Shown: in pieces, positions 19,034-27,929 of the stretch
Layout: every line of letters begins with the position of its first letter
How positions within the stretch are numbered: position 1 is the first letter of the stretch
From: Pelagibacteraceae bacterium AG-430-P08
Lineage (GTDB): Bacteria > Pseudomonadota > Alphaproteobacteria > Pelagibacterales > Pelagibacteraceae
DNA: 53,130 nt
NCBI GenBank assembly: GCA_003212925.1
Contig: QCOL01000007.1
Coordinates: 1 to 53,130 of the forward strand
Direction of reading: 5' to 3'
Program-made: the position numbers and the translations under genes
The notes under the pieces: model-generated
Seen by the model: only the letters and a program-made list of their open reading frames with translations
The model's database searches: none
Told to the model about the DNA's origin: nothing

Positions 19034-20197
19034 TTATATACCTAAAGTCTCTAATTTAAAATGAACATAATCTCTTAAATTATATATCTCTTTTATGTTT
19101 TTAGGCTGAATTTTCTTAAATTTTTGAAATTCTTTTAAATTAGAAATTTTAAAAATTAATTTAGTGAGTTTTTGAAAATCTATTTGTTTATGTAAAAATT
19201 TATTAACTAAATAATCATTTACTGTTATTAAAACAGTTTCATATAAAGAGGAGTATCTGGGTAACTTATCAAGCAAACGAATTAATGGAAATTTATTTTT
19301 TTGAACTTCTTGTAAATCTAAATTATTTAATTTCTTAAGATCTAATGATTTTGTCTTTAAATCTTTATTTTTTTTATAATAAATAGAATTATATATTGGT
19401 ATTTTCATATCAGGTTCATGAGTCAGTATTTTGCTTAAACCGTTTTTAAATTTAATTATAGTATGTACATATGATTTAGGATGTGTGAGTATTGTTATCT
19501 TATCGTAATCAATATCAAATATATTTTTTGCTTCAATAACTTCAAAAACCTTGTTCATTAACGTAGCTGAATCAATTGTAATTTTTTTTCCCATTCTCCA
19601 ATTAGGATGTTTAAGGGCATCACTAAGTTTGATTTTTTTAAATTTCCTTTTAGGTAAGTTTAAAAATGGTCCACCTGATGCTGTTATGTAAATTTTTTCA
19701 ATATCATTTGTTTCTGTATTTTCTATAAGTGAAAAAATTGAAAAGTGTTCTGAGTCAACTGGTATGAAGGTAGTTCTATTTTTTTTTAATTCACTTTTGA
19801 TTAATGGCCATCCGCACACAATTGCCTCTTTATTTGCTATTGCTATTAATCTTGTTCGATCAATTATTTTATATGTTGGTAATAATCCACCTATTCCAGA
19901 AATAGCACTCATTACGTAATCAACTTTTCTTGGTAAAATTTTTTTCAAACTTTCAAAGTTTTGAAAAATATTTATCTTTTTATTTTTACAAATAATTTTT
20001 GTTTTTTTGAAACTATTAGGATCAGTTATGATTATATTCTTAACTTTGAATTTTTTTGCTTGATTGATTAAATCTTTATAATTCGTATTTGCTGTTAGTA
20101 ATTCTATATTAAAATTTTTTTTATCTTTTTTAATTATCTCAAGTAAGGATTTTCCAATAGAACTCGTTGAGCCTAAAATAACAATTTTTTTTTTCAT
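19034..20197 (-). CDS. dxr: 1-deoxy-D-xylulose 5-phosphate reductoisomerase
   Basis: Dxr converts DXP to methylerythritol phosphate with NADPH, the second step of the non-mevalonate isoprenoid route. The 387-residue protein has the Rossmann start VILGSTSSIGKSLLEI, AIANKEAIVCGW, the metal and substrate region PVDSEHFSIFSL, and TASGGPFLNLPKRKFK, followed by HPNWRMGKKITIDSATLMNK. All these are diagnostic. The isoprenoid link to the adjacent uppS is functional. It overlaps cdsA by 4 bases. Confidence 0.97.
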   Translation of the reverse strand: MKKKIVILGSTSSIGKSLLEIIKKDKKNFNIELLTANTNYKDLINQAKKFKVKNIIITDPNSFKKTKIICKNKKINIFQNFESLKKILPRKVDYVMSAISGIGGLLPTYKIIDRTRLIAIANKEAIVCGWPLIKSELKKNRTTFIPVDSEHFSIFSLIENTETNDIEKIYITASGGPFLNLPKRKFKKIKLSDALKHPNWRMGKKITIDSATLMNKVFEVIEAKNIFDIDYDKITILTHPKSYVHTIIKFKNGLSKILTHEPDMKIPIYNSIYYKKNKDLKTKSLDLKKLNNLDLQEVQKNKFPLIRLLDKLPRYSSLYETVLITVNDYLVNKFLHKQIDFQKLTKLIFKISNLKEFQKFKKIQPKNIKEIYNLRDYVHFKLETLGI

Positions 20198-20826
20198 ACG
20201 ATTATAATTAAATAAAAAAATGGAAATACAAAAATTATACCATCAATTCTATCAAGTAAACCTCCGTGACCTGGTAAAATTTTCCCTGTATCTTTTAATT
20301 TTGCCTTTCTCTTGAAATATGAAATTATTAAATCACCTATTTGACTAATTAGAGAGGTTAATAAAACTATTGTTAAAAAATACGTTCCTTTATCAGGAAT
20401 TTGATCAGTATATAGATACTCGTAAATAAAAAGACTCGCTATTAAAGGTAAAAAGAAACTACCAAAAACTCCTGCATAAGTTTTTTTTGGACTAATCTTA
20501 GTTAATCTAGGTCCTTTAAAAATTTTACCAAATATATAACCACCTATATCTGTAAAAATACAGATTGTTATAATGAATAAAAAAACTTTATAATTTTCAT
20601 TTTCTCTAAATTCGTGTGCTGAATAAAATGAAAAAAAAAGGAAAATTATTCCTAAAAGTCTAAATAAATTATTTTTTTTAGTCATTAGTACCCACTCATA
20701 ACTAGCAGCTAAAAATAAAATACTTAAAAAAAATATAAAAAAGATTGAACCTTTTATAATAAAAAAGATTGATACAGGTATCAATATAAGTGAAGTTATT
20801 AATCTTTTTTCTAATTCTTTAATCAT
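20194..20826 (-). CDS. cdsA: Phosphatidate cytidylyltransferase (short form)
   Basis: CdsA makes CDP-diacylglycerol from phosphatidate and CTP in the inner membrane, the branch point for phospholipids. The C-terminal signature is complete: SQIGDLIISYFKRKAKLKDT followed by GHGGLLDRIDG, with its metal-binding aspartates. The 210-residue protein has about five or six hydrophobic helices, clearly fewer than the 270-285 residue family norm. The missing part is at the N-terminal membrane region; the ORF begins at an ATG overlapping uppS by 1 base. I read this as genome streamlining rather than a broken gene. Confidence 0.92.
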   Translation of the reverse strand: MIKELEKRLITSLILIPVSIFFIIKGSIFFIFFLSILFLAASYEWVLMTKKNNLFRLLGIIFLFFSFYSAHEFRENENYKVFLFIITICIFTDIGGYIFGKIFKGPRLTKISPKKTYAGVFGSFFLPLIASLFIYEYLYTDQIPDKGTYFLTIVLLTSLISQIGDLIISYFKRKAKLKDTGKILPGHGGLLDRIDGIIFVFPFFYLIIIV

Positions 20827-21500
20827 TAAATATTTCCAAAATTTCTTTTAATATTCTTATATTTCTTGATTATTTTATAATAATCTTTTTCATTAAAATC
20901 TGGCCACAATTTTTTTTCAAAAAAAATCTCTGAGTATGCTATTTGCCATAGTAAAAAGTTACTTAATCTTTTAGTATTTCCAGTTCTAATCAATATATCC
21001 GGATCTGGTGTATCTTTTGTCTCTAAATATTTTTTTATATTTTTTTCGTTAATTAATTCTTTATTTTTTACTAATTCTTTAAATGAATGTATTAATTCAG
21101 CTTTTGAACCATAATTTAAAGCTAAATTTATTTGAAGTCTTTTATTTTTTGATGTTTTTTTTTCTGATAAAGTTAACAAATTATTTAACTTAGTTGAAAA
21201 ATTTTTTTTACCAATAATCTTTAACTTTATTTTTTGTTTATTCAGATCCTGAATTTTTTCTCTAAGAAAATTTTCTAAAAGATTGAACAGAAAATTAATT
21301 TCTTTTTTAGGCCTTTTCCAGTTTTCTGTTGAAAAAGCATATAAGGTTAGAAATTTTATATTATTTTTAATTGTTTCTTTGATAATTTTTTCTACTGAAT
21401 TTAAACCAGCTCTATGACCAGCATTTCTTGAATTTTTATACTTCAAACCCCACCTACCATTACCATCCATGATAATGGCCACATGTTTTAATGGGTTCAT
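20826..21500 (-). CDS. uppS: Undecaprenyl diphosphate synthase (cis-prenyltransferase)
   Basis: UppS condenses eight isopentenyl units onto farnesyl diphosphate to make the lipid carrier for peptidoglycan and surface polysaccharides. The 224-residue protein has the catalytic Asp12 in IIMDGNGRWG, TLYAFSTENWKRP, NLALNYGSKAEL and the closing RTGNTKRLSNFLLWQIAYSE, all diagnostic of the cis-prenyltransferase family. It overlaps frr by 4 bases and cdsA by 1 base. Confidence 0.96.
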   Translation of the reverse strand: MNPLKHVAIIMDGNGRWGLKYKNSRNAGHRAGLNSVEKIIKETIKNNIKFLTLYAFSTENWKRPKKEINFLFNLLENFLREKIQDLNKQKIKLKIIGKKNFSTKLNNLLTLSEKKTSKNKRLQINLALNYGSKAELIHSFKELVKNKELINEKNIKKYLETKDTPDPDILIRTGNTKRLSNFLLWQIAYSEIFFEKKLWPDFNEKDYYKIIKKYKNIKRNFGNI

Positions 21501-22048
21501 ATTGTCATTATTTCTTTTTCTTTTGTTGAAACTTTGTCATCAACAGTTGCAATGTGTTTATCAGTTATATTTTGAACATTTTTTTCGTATGACTTTTCCT
21601 CATCTTCACCGATTTCTTTGGATTTTAAGAGTTTTTTTAATTCTTCATTTGCATCTCTTCTTATATTTCGAATTGAAATTTTACACTTTTCTCCCATTGC
21701 TTTAATCAATTTTTTTAGCTCTGTTCTTCTCTCCTCATTTAATTCTGGTATTGGTAATCTAATTAGTTGGCCATCTATCTGTGGATTTAATCCTAATTCT
21801 GATTTCTTTATAGCCGCGTCTACTAAAGACACATTGTTTTGATCCCACACTTGAATATTTATCATTCTAGGCTCAGGTGTTGTTATGCTACCAATTTGAT
21901 TAACAGGCATTTGTTGACCATAAACATCTATTTTTACTAAATCTAACATTGCTGCATTAGCTCTTCCAGTTCTTAAAGATGATAATTCTTTCGAGAATAC
22001 CTCAATAGCTTTATCCATTTTTAAGCTATATGATTTTTCATCAAACAT
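21497..22048 (-). CDS. frr: Ribosome recycling factor
   Basis: RRF splits post-termination ribosomes together with EF-G. The 183-residue protein has the hallmark LRTGRANAAMLDLVKIDVYG and the later ISIRNIRRDANEELKKL helix. Length is normal. Its ATG abuts the tsf stop (22049) directly; the uridylate kinase gene pyrH, which commonly separates tsf and frr, is absent. The uppS start overlaps its stop. Confidence 0.97.
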   Translation of the reverse strand: MFDEKSYSLKMDKAIEVFSKELSSLRTGRANAAMLDLVKIDVYGQQMPVNQIGSITTPEPRMINIQVWDQNNVSLVDAAIKKSELGLNPQIDGQLIRLPIPELNEERRTELKKLIKAMGEKCKISIRNIRRDANEELKKLLKSKEIGEDEEKSYEKNVQNITDKHIATVDDKVSTKEKEIMTI

Positions 22049-22900
22049 TTATTCGCCTATTTTTATTCTGCTAAATTCCTTAATTTTCAAATCATTTACA
22101 GCAAGTTCTTTTAAAACATCTTGAACTTTCTTTTTAGGTTCCATAACCCAAGCTTGTGTCATAAGAGCATTTTCTTCTTTAAATTTATTCATTTTGCCTA
22201 AACTAATTTTTTTAGCTATATCGTCTGGTTTACCTGAATTTTTTAGTTCTTCTGTTATTAATTCTTGCTCTTTTTCAATGATTGCTTTGTCAATTAATGT
22301 GGACTCTAAAGCTAAAGGATTTGAAGCTGCAATATGCATTGACAATTGTTTACCAAATGTTTTCACATTTTCAGAATTTTCTTTAGTTTCCAACGAGACA
22401 ATTACAGCTAGTTTTGCCAAGTTATCCTTAACCACTGTATGTAAATATTGGTAATTAGTTGAAGAAGAGTTTGAGATAGTTTTTGTTTGTCCAATAGTTA
22501 TTTTTTCTCCAATTTTAGCGATCAATGCAACCAAATTATCCTCAACTGAGGAACCATTTTTCATTTTAGCTTTCTTTAGATTTTCAAGATTAGAATCATT
22601 TTGGTTATTTAATTCACTCAGCTCTTTAACAAAATTTATAAAATCATCATTTTTTGCTACAAAATCTGTTTCACAATTAACTTCTATTATTGAAGTCTTT
22701 TTTTCATCACCACTAATTGCAACAACACCTTCTTTTGCTTCTCTTGACATTTTTTTTGATGCTTTTGAAATGCCTTTTACTCTTAAAATTTCTACTGCCT
22801 TATCTAGGTCACCATTAGCCTCTTTAATTGCTGAGTTGCAGTCTTTAAAACCAGCTCCTGTAGCAAATCTTAATTTTTTTACTTTTTCAACATCACTCAT
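22049..22900 (-). CDS. tsf: Elongation factor Ts
   Basis: EF-Ts is the guanine nucleotide exchange factor for EF-Tu. The 283-residue protein starts with the UBA-like domain ([19 protein letters not shown]). It has the conserved [13 protein letters not shown] signature and the double core domain with IAASNPLAL. It lies 1 base downstream of rpsB and is expected to be co-transcribed with it from the leader described at 23719-23782, as in E. coli rpsB-tsf. Confidence 0.97.
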   Translation of the reverse strand: MSDVEKVKKLRFATGAGFKDCNSAIKEANGDLDKAVEILRVKGISKASKKMSREAKEGVVAISGDEKKTSIIEVNCETDFVAKNDDFINFVKELSELNNQNDSNLENLKKAKMKNGSSVEDNLVALIAKIGEKITIGQTKTISNSSSTNYQYLHTVVKDNLAKLAVIVSLETKENSENVKTFGKQLSMHIAASNPLALESTLIDKAIIEKEQELITEELKNSGKPDDIAKKISLGKMNKFKEENALMTQAWVMEPKKKVQDVLKELAVNDLKIKEFSRIKIGE

Positions 22901-22901
22901 A

Positions 22902-23711
22902 TTAATTTACTGTTTCTTTCTTTTTTTCACTAAATTTTTTCTCTAATTTTTCTCTATCTTTTTCTTGAACAGTCTTAGATGATTTAGTCTCTTTTTTTAC
23001 ACTTTCTTTTTTCTCAACTACAGGAATTGAACTTTTTGCAGAAACAATTGTCTCTTTAATTAAATTACAATATAAATCTATTGCTCTTCTAGCATCATCA
23101 TTTCCTGGGATTGGATAATCAATACCATCAGGATTTGAATTACTGTCTAATATTGCAACAATTGGAATTCCCAATTTAACTGACTCTTGAATGGCTAGTG
23201 ACTCGTAATTTGTATCTATAATAAATACTAAATCAGGAACTTTTTTCATTTCTGATATGCCACCCAATGATCTTTGTAGCTTGTCTTTTTTAACACTCAT
23301 TTTAAGAAGTTCTTTTTTTGTAAAACCTCTATTTTCTGACACTAAATTTAATTCTAATTGTTTTAATTTTTTTATTGAATTCGATATAGTTCCCCAATTA
23401 GTTAGCATTCCTCCTAACCATCTATAATTTACAAAATATTGATCAGTTTCTTTAGCAACTTCAGCTATAGCCTCTGATGCTTGTTTTTTTGTAGAGACAA
23501 ATAATATTTTTCCATTATTAGATATAACTTCGTGAACTTTCTCCAGCGCAACTTTTGTAAGTTCCAAAGTTTGAGTAAGATCTATTATATGGATGGAGTC
23601 TCTTTTCCCAAAAATATATTTTTTCATTTTTGGATTCCATCTAAGTGTTTTGTGTCCTAAATGAACACCTGCTTCTAATAATTGTTGGATTGTAACGTTA
23701 GGTATTTTCAT
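22902..23711 (-). CDS. rpsB: 30S ribosomal protein S2
   Basis: S2 joins the 30S subunit late and is needed for S1 binding. The 269-residue protein starts [20 protein letters not shown], and has [20 protein letters not shown], the [11 protein letters not shown] motif and [10 protein letters not shown]. The C-terminal 30 or so residues are a lysine/glutamate-rich tail. It is the first gene of the long rpsB-to-lpxB run. A GGGA ribosome-binding site sits 6 bases before the ATG and is part of a predicted pseudoknot, which suggests translational autoregulation. Confidence 0.98.
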   Translation of the reverse strand: MKIPNVTIQQLLEAGVHLGHKTLRWNPKMKKYIFGKRDSIHIIDLTQTLELTKVALEKVHEVISNNGKILFVSTKKQASEAIAEVAKETDQYFVNYRWLGGMLTNWGTISNSIKKLKQLELNLVSENRGFTKKELLKMSVKKDKLQRSLGGISEMKKVPDLVFIIDTNYESLAIQESVKLGIPIVAILDSNSNPDGIDYPIPGNDDARRAIDLYCNLIKETIVSAKSSIPVVEKKESVKKETKSSKTVQEKDREKLEKKFSEKKKETVN

Positions 23712-23718
23712 ATTTATT

Positions 23719-23782
23719 CCCGGTTAAGCCACCACAGTAATTTCCAATTAAGGACCGGAGGTATAAAACCAAAAAACTGTGT
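23719..23782 (-). ncRNA. Predicted S2 (rpsB) leader RNA with pseudoknot over the ribosome-binding site
   Basis: In the minus-strand transcript CACAGT (23781-23776) pairs perfectly with ACTGTG (23738-23733), and CCGGT (23758-23754) pairs perfectly with ACCGG (23724-23720). A flanking U-G wobble extends the second stem to 23759/23719. The order of arms is A-B-A'-B', a true pseudoknot. The loops are about 17, 15 and 8 bases, and the 15-base loop holds a small AATT/AATT hairpin. The last arm contains the GGGA that serves as rpsB ribosome-binding site, so folding would block initiation. S2 autoregulation through a structured leader is established in E. coli. The GC-rich arms stand out in a very AT-rich gap. 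Confidence 0.65.
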
Positions 23783-23794
23783 GCGTTTTTGTTA

Positions 23795-23800
23795 ATTTTA
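23795..23800 (-). promoter_or_regulatory. Candidate -10 box for the rpsB operon
   Basis: TAAAAT (minus strand, 23800-23795) is 5 of 6 to the -10 consensus. A start about 7 bases downstream (near 23788) would begin the mRNA just before the first pseudoknot arm. No convincing -35 is seen at the right distance, where the sequence is all A. The remaining 23801-23842, back to the dnaE stop, is AT-rich with no hairpin plus T-run terminator. Confidence 0.3.
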
Positions 23801-23842
23801 GTGACTATTTACAAAGATTTTTTTTATTTAACAAGCTTAAAA

Positions 23843-26800
23843 TTATCGAATAATCGCAGAAATTTCTTTATTTCTAATTATATTTAACATTTTTCTGTCA
23901 ATATTTCTCTTATTCTTAAGTGTAAAATCCAATTCATTATTTTGGTCTCGTAATTTAATTTTAACAATTGTATTTCCCTCGTCGGGGATAATTTTTGAGA
24001 TTTCGCTCAATTCATTTAATGATTTTAAATTAAAAAGTACTTCTTCGATTGGTTTATTAATCAAATCTGAAAGTGAAGCTATTTTCTGAACATTTATTCT
24101 TTTGAATCTATTCTCTTCATCTGAAATAGATTTTACTAAAGTTAATATAATTGATGATCCCTCTTTCAATATGTCTCGGTTTTTTTCCAAAACCTCAGAA
24201 AAAATGAATAATTCAAAAACACTAGTTAGATCAGTTAATTTTAAAACAGCATAAGGATTTCCTTTGGCAGTTTTTCTTTCTTGTATTTTTAATAAAGTTG
24301 CAGCGATATTTGAATTAATTATTTCATTGTCACTATTAAAACTTAGGTAATCTTTTATATTATAGTCTTCAAATATTTCTTTAAATTGATTTAAGGGATG
24401 ATCTGATATAAAAAAACCAACTGACTCAAATTCTTTGGACAATCTTTCCTCAAACTTCCAATCATCGATCTTTATTATCGCTTCACTATCTGGGATATCA
24501 TTTTCACCGAACAAATCAATCTGATTAGCAGATTTATTTTCATAAATATTTTTTGATTTTGTTATAAAGTTTGGTATTGAATTAAATAACGATTGTCTAT
24601 TTAGATTTATATTATCAAAAGCTCCTGCTTTTACTAAACCTTCTAATTGTAACTTGTTGATATCTTTTGGATTTACTCTGTTTAAAAAATCATTAATAGA
24701 ACTAAATTTTCCATTTTTAATTCTTTCTTCAACAATATTTGAGACCGCTTCATATCCTACAGCTTTAACAGCCCCTAGAGCATAATAGAATTTTTCTCCA
24801 TCTGTTCTAAAATCCGCATAACACTCATTTATATCTGGTCTTACTATTTTTATTTTCAATCTTTTTAATTCCTCATAAAATTCACTTAATTTATTTTGAT
24901 TAGAAATATCCATTGTCATTGATGCAGCAATAAATTCTTTTGGATAATATGTTTTTAAATAAGCTGTTTGATAAGAAATAATTGCATATGCAGCTGCATG
25001 ACTTTTATTAAAACCATATTCTGCAAAAGGCTCTATTTTCAAAAATATTCCTGCAGCAACATCTTTGCTAATACCATTGTTTACAGCACCCGAAATGAAA
25101 CTTTGTTTTTGTTTTTCTAATTCTGCTCTTTTCTTTTTACCCATTGCTCTTCTTAGAATATCTGCTTGACCAGCAGTAAAACCAGATAATTTTTGTGCAA
25201 TTTGCATTACTTGTTCTTGGTAAATTATTACACCATAAGTAGGCCGTAAAATATCCTCAAGTAAAGGATGTAAATAATCAGGTGTTTTTTTTCCATGTTT
25301 GCAATCATTATAAATCGGTATATTGCTCATTGGACCTGGTCTATAAAGTGCTACTAGTGCAATAATGTCCTCTATGTGATTTGGTTTCATTTGCATCAAT
25401 GCTTCACGCATTCCAGCACTTTCAATTTGAAATAAACCAACAGTTTTGCCAGATGACAATAGGTCAAAAACTTTTTGATCTTCAAAATTTATGTTTTCAA
25501 TATTAAATTTTTTATCTTTTTTTCTTATTAGTTTTTGAGTGTTATTTATAACTGTTAAAGTCTTTAATCCCAAAAAATCAAACTTGATTAATCCTGCATT
25601 TTCAGCTGAGTACATGTCAAATTGTGTTGAGGGTAATAATAAGTCAGATGTTGCGTCCTTATATAATGGTACGATCTCAGTTAACTCTTTGTCTGCTATC
25701 ACTACGCCTGCAGCATGAGTTGCAACATTTCTATTTAGTCCTTCTAATTTTAATGAAAGATCTGTAAGTTTTTTTACTCTACTATCCTCATTTATTAGTT
25801 TTTGAAGTCTTGGTTCTCCAGCTATACATTCGGTCAGATTTTGTGGCCTTGATGGATCGAATGGAATCATTTTTGATATACTGTCAACAAAACCATAGGC
25901 CAATCCTAAAACACGTCCAACGTCTCTAATAACCATTCTGGCCTTTAATTTTCCAAAAGTGATTATATGAGCTACACTATTTTCATATTTTTTTGTTAAA
26001 TATTTAAAAACTAAATCCCTTTTTTCCTCGCAAAAATCTATATCAAAGTCAGGCATTGAAATTCTATCTGGATTTAAAAATCTTTCAAAAATTAGGTTAA
26101 ATTTTATTGGATCAACATCAGTTATTGAAAGACACCAAGCGACCAATGAACCAGCACCAGATCCTCTACCCGGTCCAACTGGTATATCATTTTCCTTTGC
26201 CCATTTAATATAGTCAGATACAATTAAAAAATAACTTGCATAATTCATTTTAATTATGATTTCTAACTCATGATCTAATCTATCTTTATATTTCAAATAA
26301 CTCTTGTTAGATGCAAAATCTTTATTGTCTAAGTTAAATATTTTTATAAATTTTTCATTAAGGCCATCTAATGAGTTTTTCTTTAAAGTTTCGTCTGCAC
26401 TGATGCCTTTATCAGAACTGATGTTAGGTAGTATAGGTTTGGATGATAAAGGTCTAAAATTACATCGAAATGGAAAGTTATAATTATTTTCTAATGCCTC
26501 AGGTATATCAGCAAATAAATCAATCATTTCTGAATTAGTTTTAAGATAATGCTGATTGCTAAATCTAACTCTGTTTTTTTCGTTTACATAAGTTTTGTTT
26601 TTTATACATATCAATGCATCGTGTGCCTCATGCATATCTTTATCTATATAAAATACTTCATTAGTAGCGATTAGAGGAATATCTAATGTTTTTGATCTTG
26701 TTAAATTAAATTTTTCAAACTCTTTTTCATTTAAATCACCATGACGCTGTATTTCAATATAAAATCTATCACCATAACAATTTTTTAATTTTAAAAAAAT

Positions 26801-27259
26801 TTCTTGAATTTCGGCAAATTTACCTTTGTTAAACAATTGTCCAAAAAAACCATTAATCGTTCCAGAAAATACTGCTACTCCTTCATTTTTATTTAGTAGC
26901 TCGTCAAAATCTAAATGAGGTTCAGAAAGCTCGTCATTTTTTAAAAAAGACAAAGAAGATAACTTTATTATTGTTTTATATCCATCTTCATTTAATGCGA
27001 ATAAAGGTATAAGACCTGTTGTATCATCTAATTTAAAATTAATTTGAGTTCCAATTATTGGTTGAGATCCAGATTTAGATAATTTTTCAGCAAACTCTAA
27101 GGCGCCACATAGATTGGAGGTATCACACAAACCTATTGCTTTTAGTTTATTATCTTTAGAAATATCTTTTAAATCATCTAACTTGATAGCTCCTTCACAA
27201 ATAGAAAATTGAGAATGTATTTTTAGATGATTAAATTTTTCAGATTTAGACTCTTGCAT
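23843..27259 (-). CDS. dnaE: DNA polymerase III alpha subunit
   Basis: DnaE is the replicative DNA polymerase. The 1138-residue protein has an N-terminal PHP domain whose first motif is FNHLKIHSQFS, with Lys13 where metal-binding PHP domains have His. The PHP nuclease is therefore probably inactive, and proofreading must come from a separate DnaQ. The polymerase aspartates are Asp404 and Asp406 in PDFDIDF, preceded by VGPGRGSGAGSLVAWCL. Also present are YGFNKSHAAAYA and a C-terminal OB-fold (KTAKGNPYAVLKLTD). It ends a proS-lolC-lolD-dnaE order that is typical of alphaproteobacteria and overlaps lolD by 14 bases. Confidence 0.98.
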   Translation of the reverse strand: MQESKSEKFNHLKIHSQFSICEGAIKLDDLKDISKDNKLKAIGLCDTSNLCGALEFAEKLSKSGSQPIIGTQINFKLDDTTGLIPLFALNEDGYKTIIKLSSLSFLKNDELSEPHLDFDELLNKNEGVAVFSGTINGFFGQLFNKGKFAEIQEIFLKLKNCYGDRFYIEIQRHGDLNEKEFEKFNLTRSKTLDIPLIATNEVFYIDKDMHEAHDALICIKNKTYVNEKNRVRFSNQHYLKTNSEMIDLFADIPEALENNYNFPFRCNFRPLSSKPILPNISSDKGISADETLKKNSLDGLNEKFIKIFNLDNKDFASNKSYLKYKDRLDHELEIIIKMNYASYFLIVSDYIKWAKENDIPVGPGRGSGAGSLVAWCLSITDVDPIKFNLIFERFLNPDRISMPDFDIDFCEEKRDLVFKYLTKKYENSVAHIITFGKLKARMVIRDVGRVLGLAYGFVDSISKMIPFDPSRPQNLTECIAGEPRLQKLINEDSRVKKLTDLSLKLEGLNRNVATHAAGVVIADKELTEIVPLYKDATSDLLLPSTQFDMYSAENAGLIKFDFLGLKTLTVINNTQKLIRKKDKKFNIENINFEDQKVFDLLSSGKTVGLFQIESAGMREALMQMKPNHIEDIIALVALYRPGPMSNIPIYNDCKHGKKTPDYLHPLLEDILRPTYGVIIYQEQVMQIAQKLSGFTAGQADILRRAMGKKKRAELEKQKQSFISGAVNNGISKDVAAGIFLKIEPFAEYGFNKSHAAAYAIISYQTAYLKTYYPKEFIAASMTMDISNQNKLSEFYEELKRLKIKIVRPDINECYADFRTDGEKFYYALGAVKAVGYEAVSNIVEERIKNGKFSSINDFLNRVNPKDINKLQLEGLVKAGAFDNINLNRQSLFNSIPNFITKSKNIYENKSANQIDLFGENDIPDSEAIIKIDDWKFEERLSKEFESVGFFISDHPLNQFKEIFEDYNIKDYLSFNSDNEIINSNIAATLLKIQERKTAKGNPYAVLKLTDLTSVFELFIFSEVLEKNRDILKEGSSIILTLVKSISDEENRFKRINVQKIASLSDLINKPIEEVLFNLKSLNELSEISKIIPDEGNTIVKIKLRDQNNELDFTLKNKRNIDRKMLNIIRNKEISAIIR

Positions 27260-27929
27260 TAATGGTCCTTATATTACCATTAACTATTTCCAACATGCAA
27301 TCAGCCTTTTTAGCAAAAAATCTATTATGAGTTGCAAAGATTATTAGTCGGTTTGCATTAATTTGTTTTTTTAAAAGATCAAAAACACTTTTTGCAGTTT
27401 CTAAATCTAAACTTCCTGTTGGTTCATCAGCTAAAATAACTTGAGGATCGTTAATTAAAGCTCTAGCTATTGATACTCTTTGTTTTTCACCTCCAGAGAG
27501 TTCTGCAGGATAATGATAAATTCGATTTGATAAACCAACTTTTTTTAACAATTTTTTTGATTTTATTTCTGAAATTTCTTTATTTTTTTCAATAGCAAGA
27601 TTGGCCAAATATACATTTTCTAAAGCTGTGAAATCTGGAAGTAAATTATCCTGTTGATATATAATTCCAATTTTATTAGCTCTTAAAACGTCATTATAGT
27701 TAGAATTTTTATAATCTATTTGTTTATTACCATATCTCATTATACCACTTGATGGTCTATCAATTAATGATAACAAGTTTAGTAATGTTGATTTTCCAGA
27801 ACCAGAGGGTCCCATTAAAGAATAAATTTTTCCAAGTTTAAAATTATAAGTTAATTTTTTTAAAACTCTTAAATTTTTTTGGTGAGTAAAAGACTTAGAA
27901 ATATTTGAAAGTTTAATAAAATTACTCAT
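27246..27929 (-). CDS. lolD: Lipoprotein-releasing ABC transporter ATPase
   Basis: LolD powers extraction of outer-membrane lipoproteins from the inner membrane and hands them to LolA. The 227-residue ATPase has Walker A GPSGSGKST (40-48), Q-loop YQQDNLLPDFTALENV, signature LSGGE (144-148) and Walker B ILADEPTGSLD. The LolD/MacB subfamily is shown by the short length and the GSLD D-loop. It overlaps its permease partner lolC by 8 bases and dnaE by 14. Confidence 0.95.
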   Translation of the reverse strand: MSNFIKLSNISKSFTHQKNLRVLKKLTYNFKLGKIYSLMGPSGSGKSTLLNLLSLIDRPSSGIMRYGNKQIDYKNSNYNDVLRANKIGIIYQQDNLLPDFTALENVYLANLAIEKNKEISEIKSKKLLKKVGLSNRIYHYPAELSGGEKQRVSIARALINDPQVILADEPTGSLDLETAKSVFDLLKKQINANRLIIFATHNRFFAKKADCMLEIVNGNIRTINARV

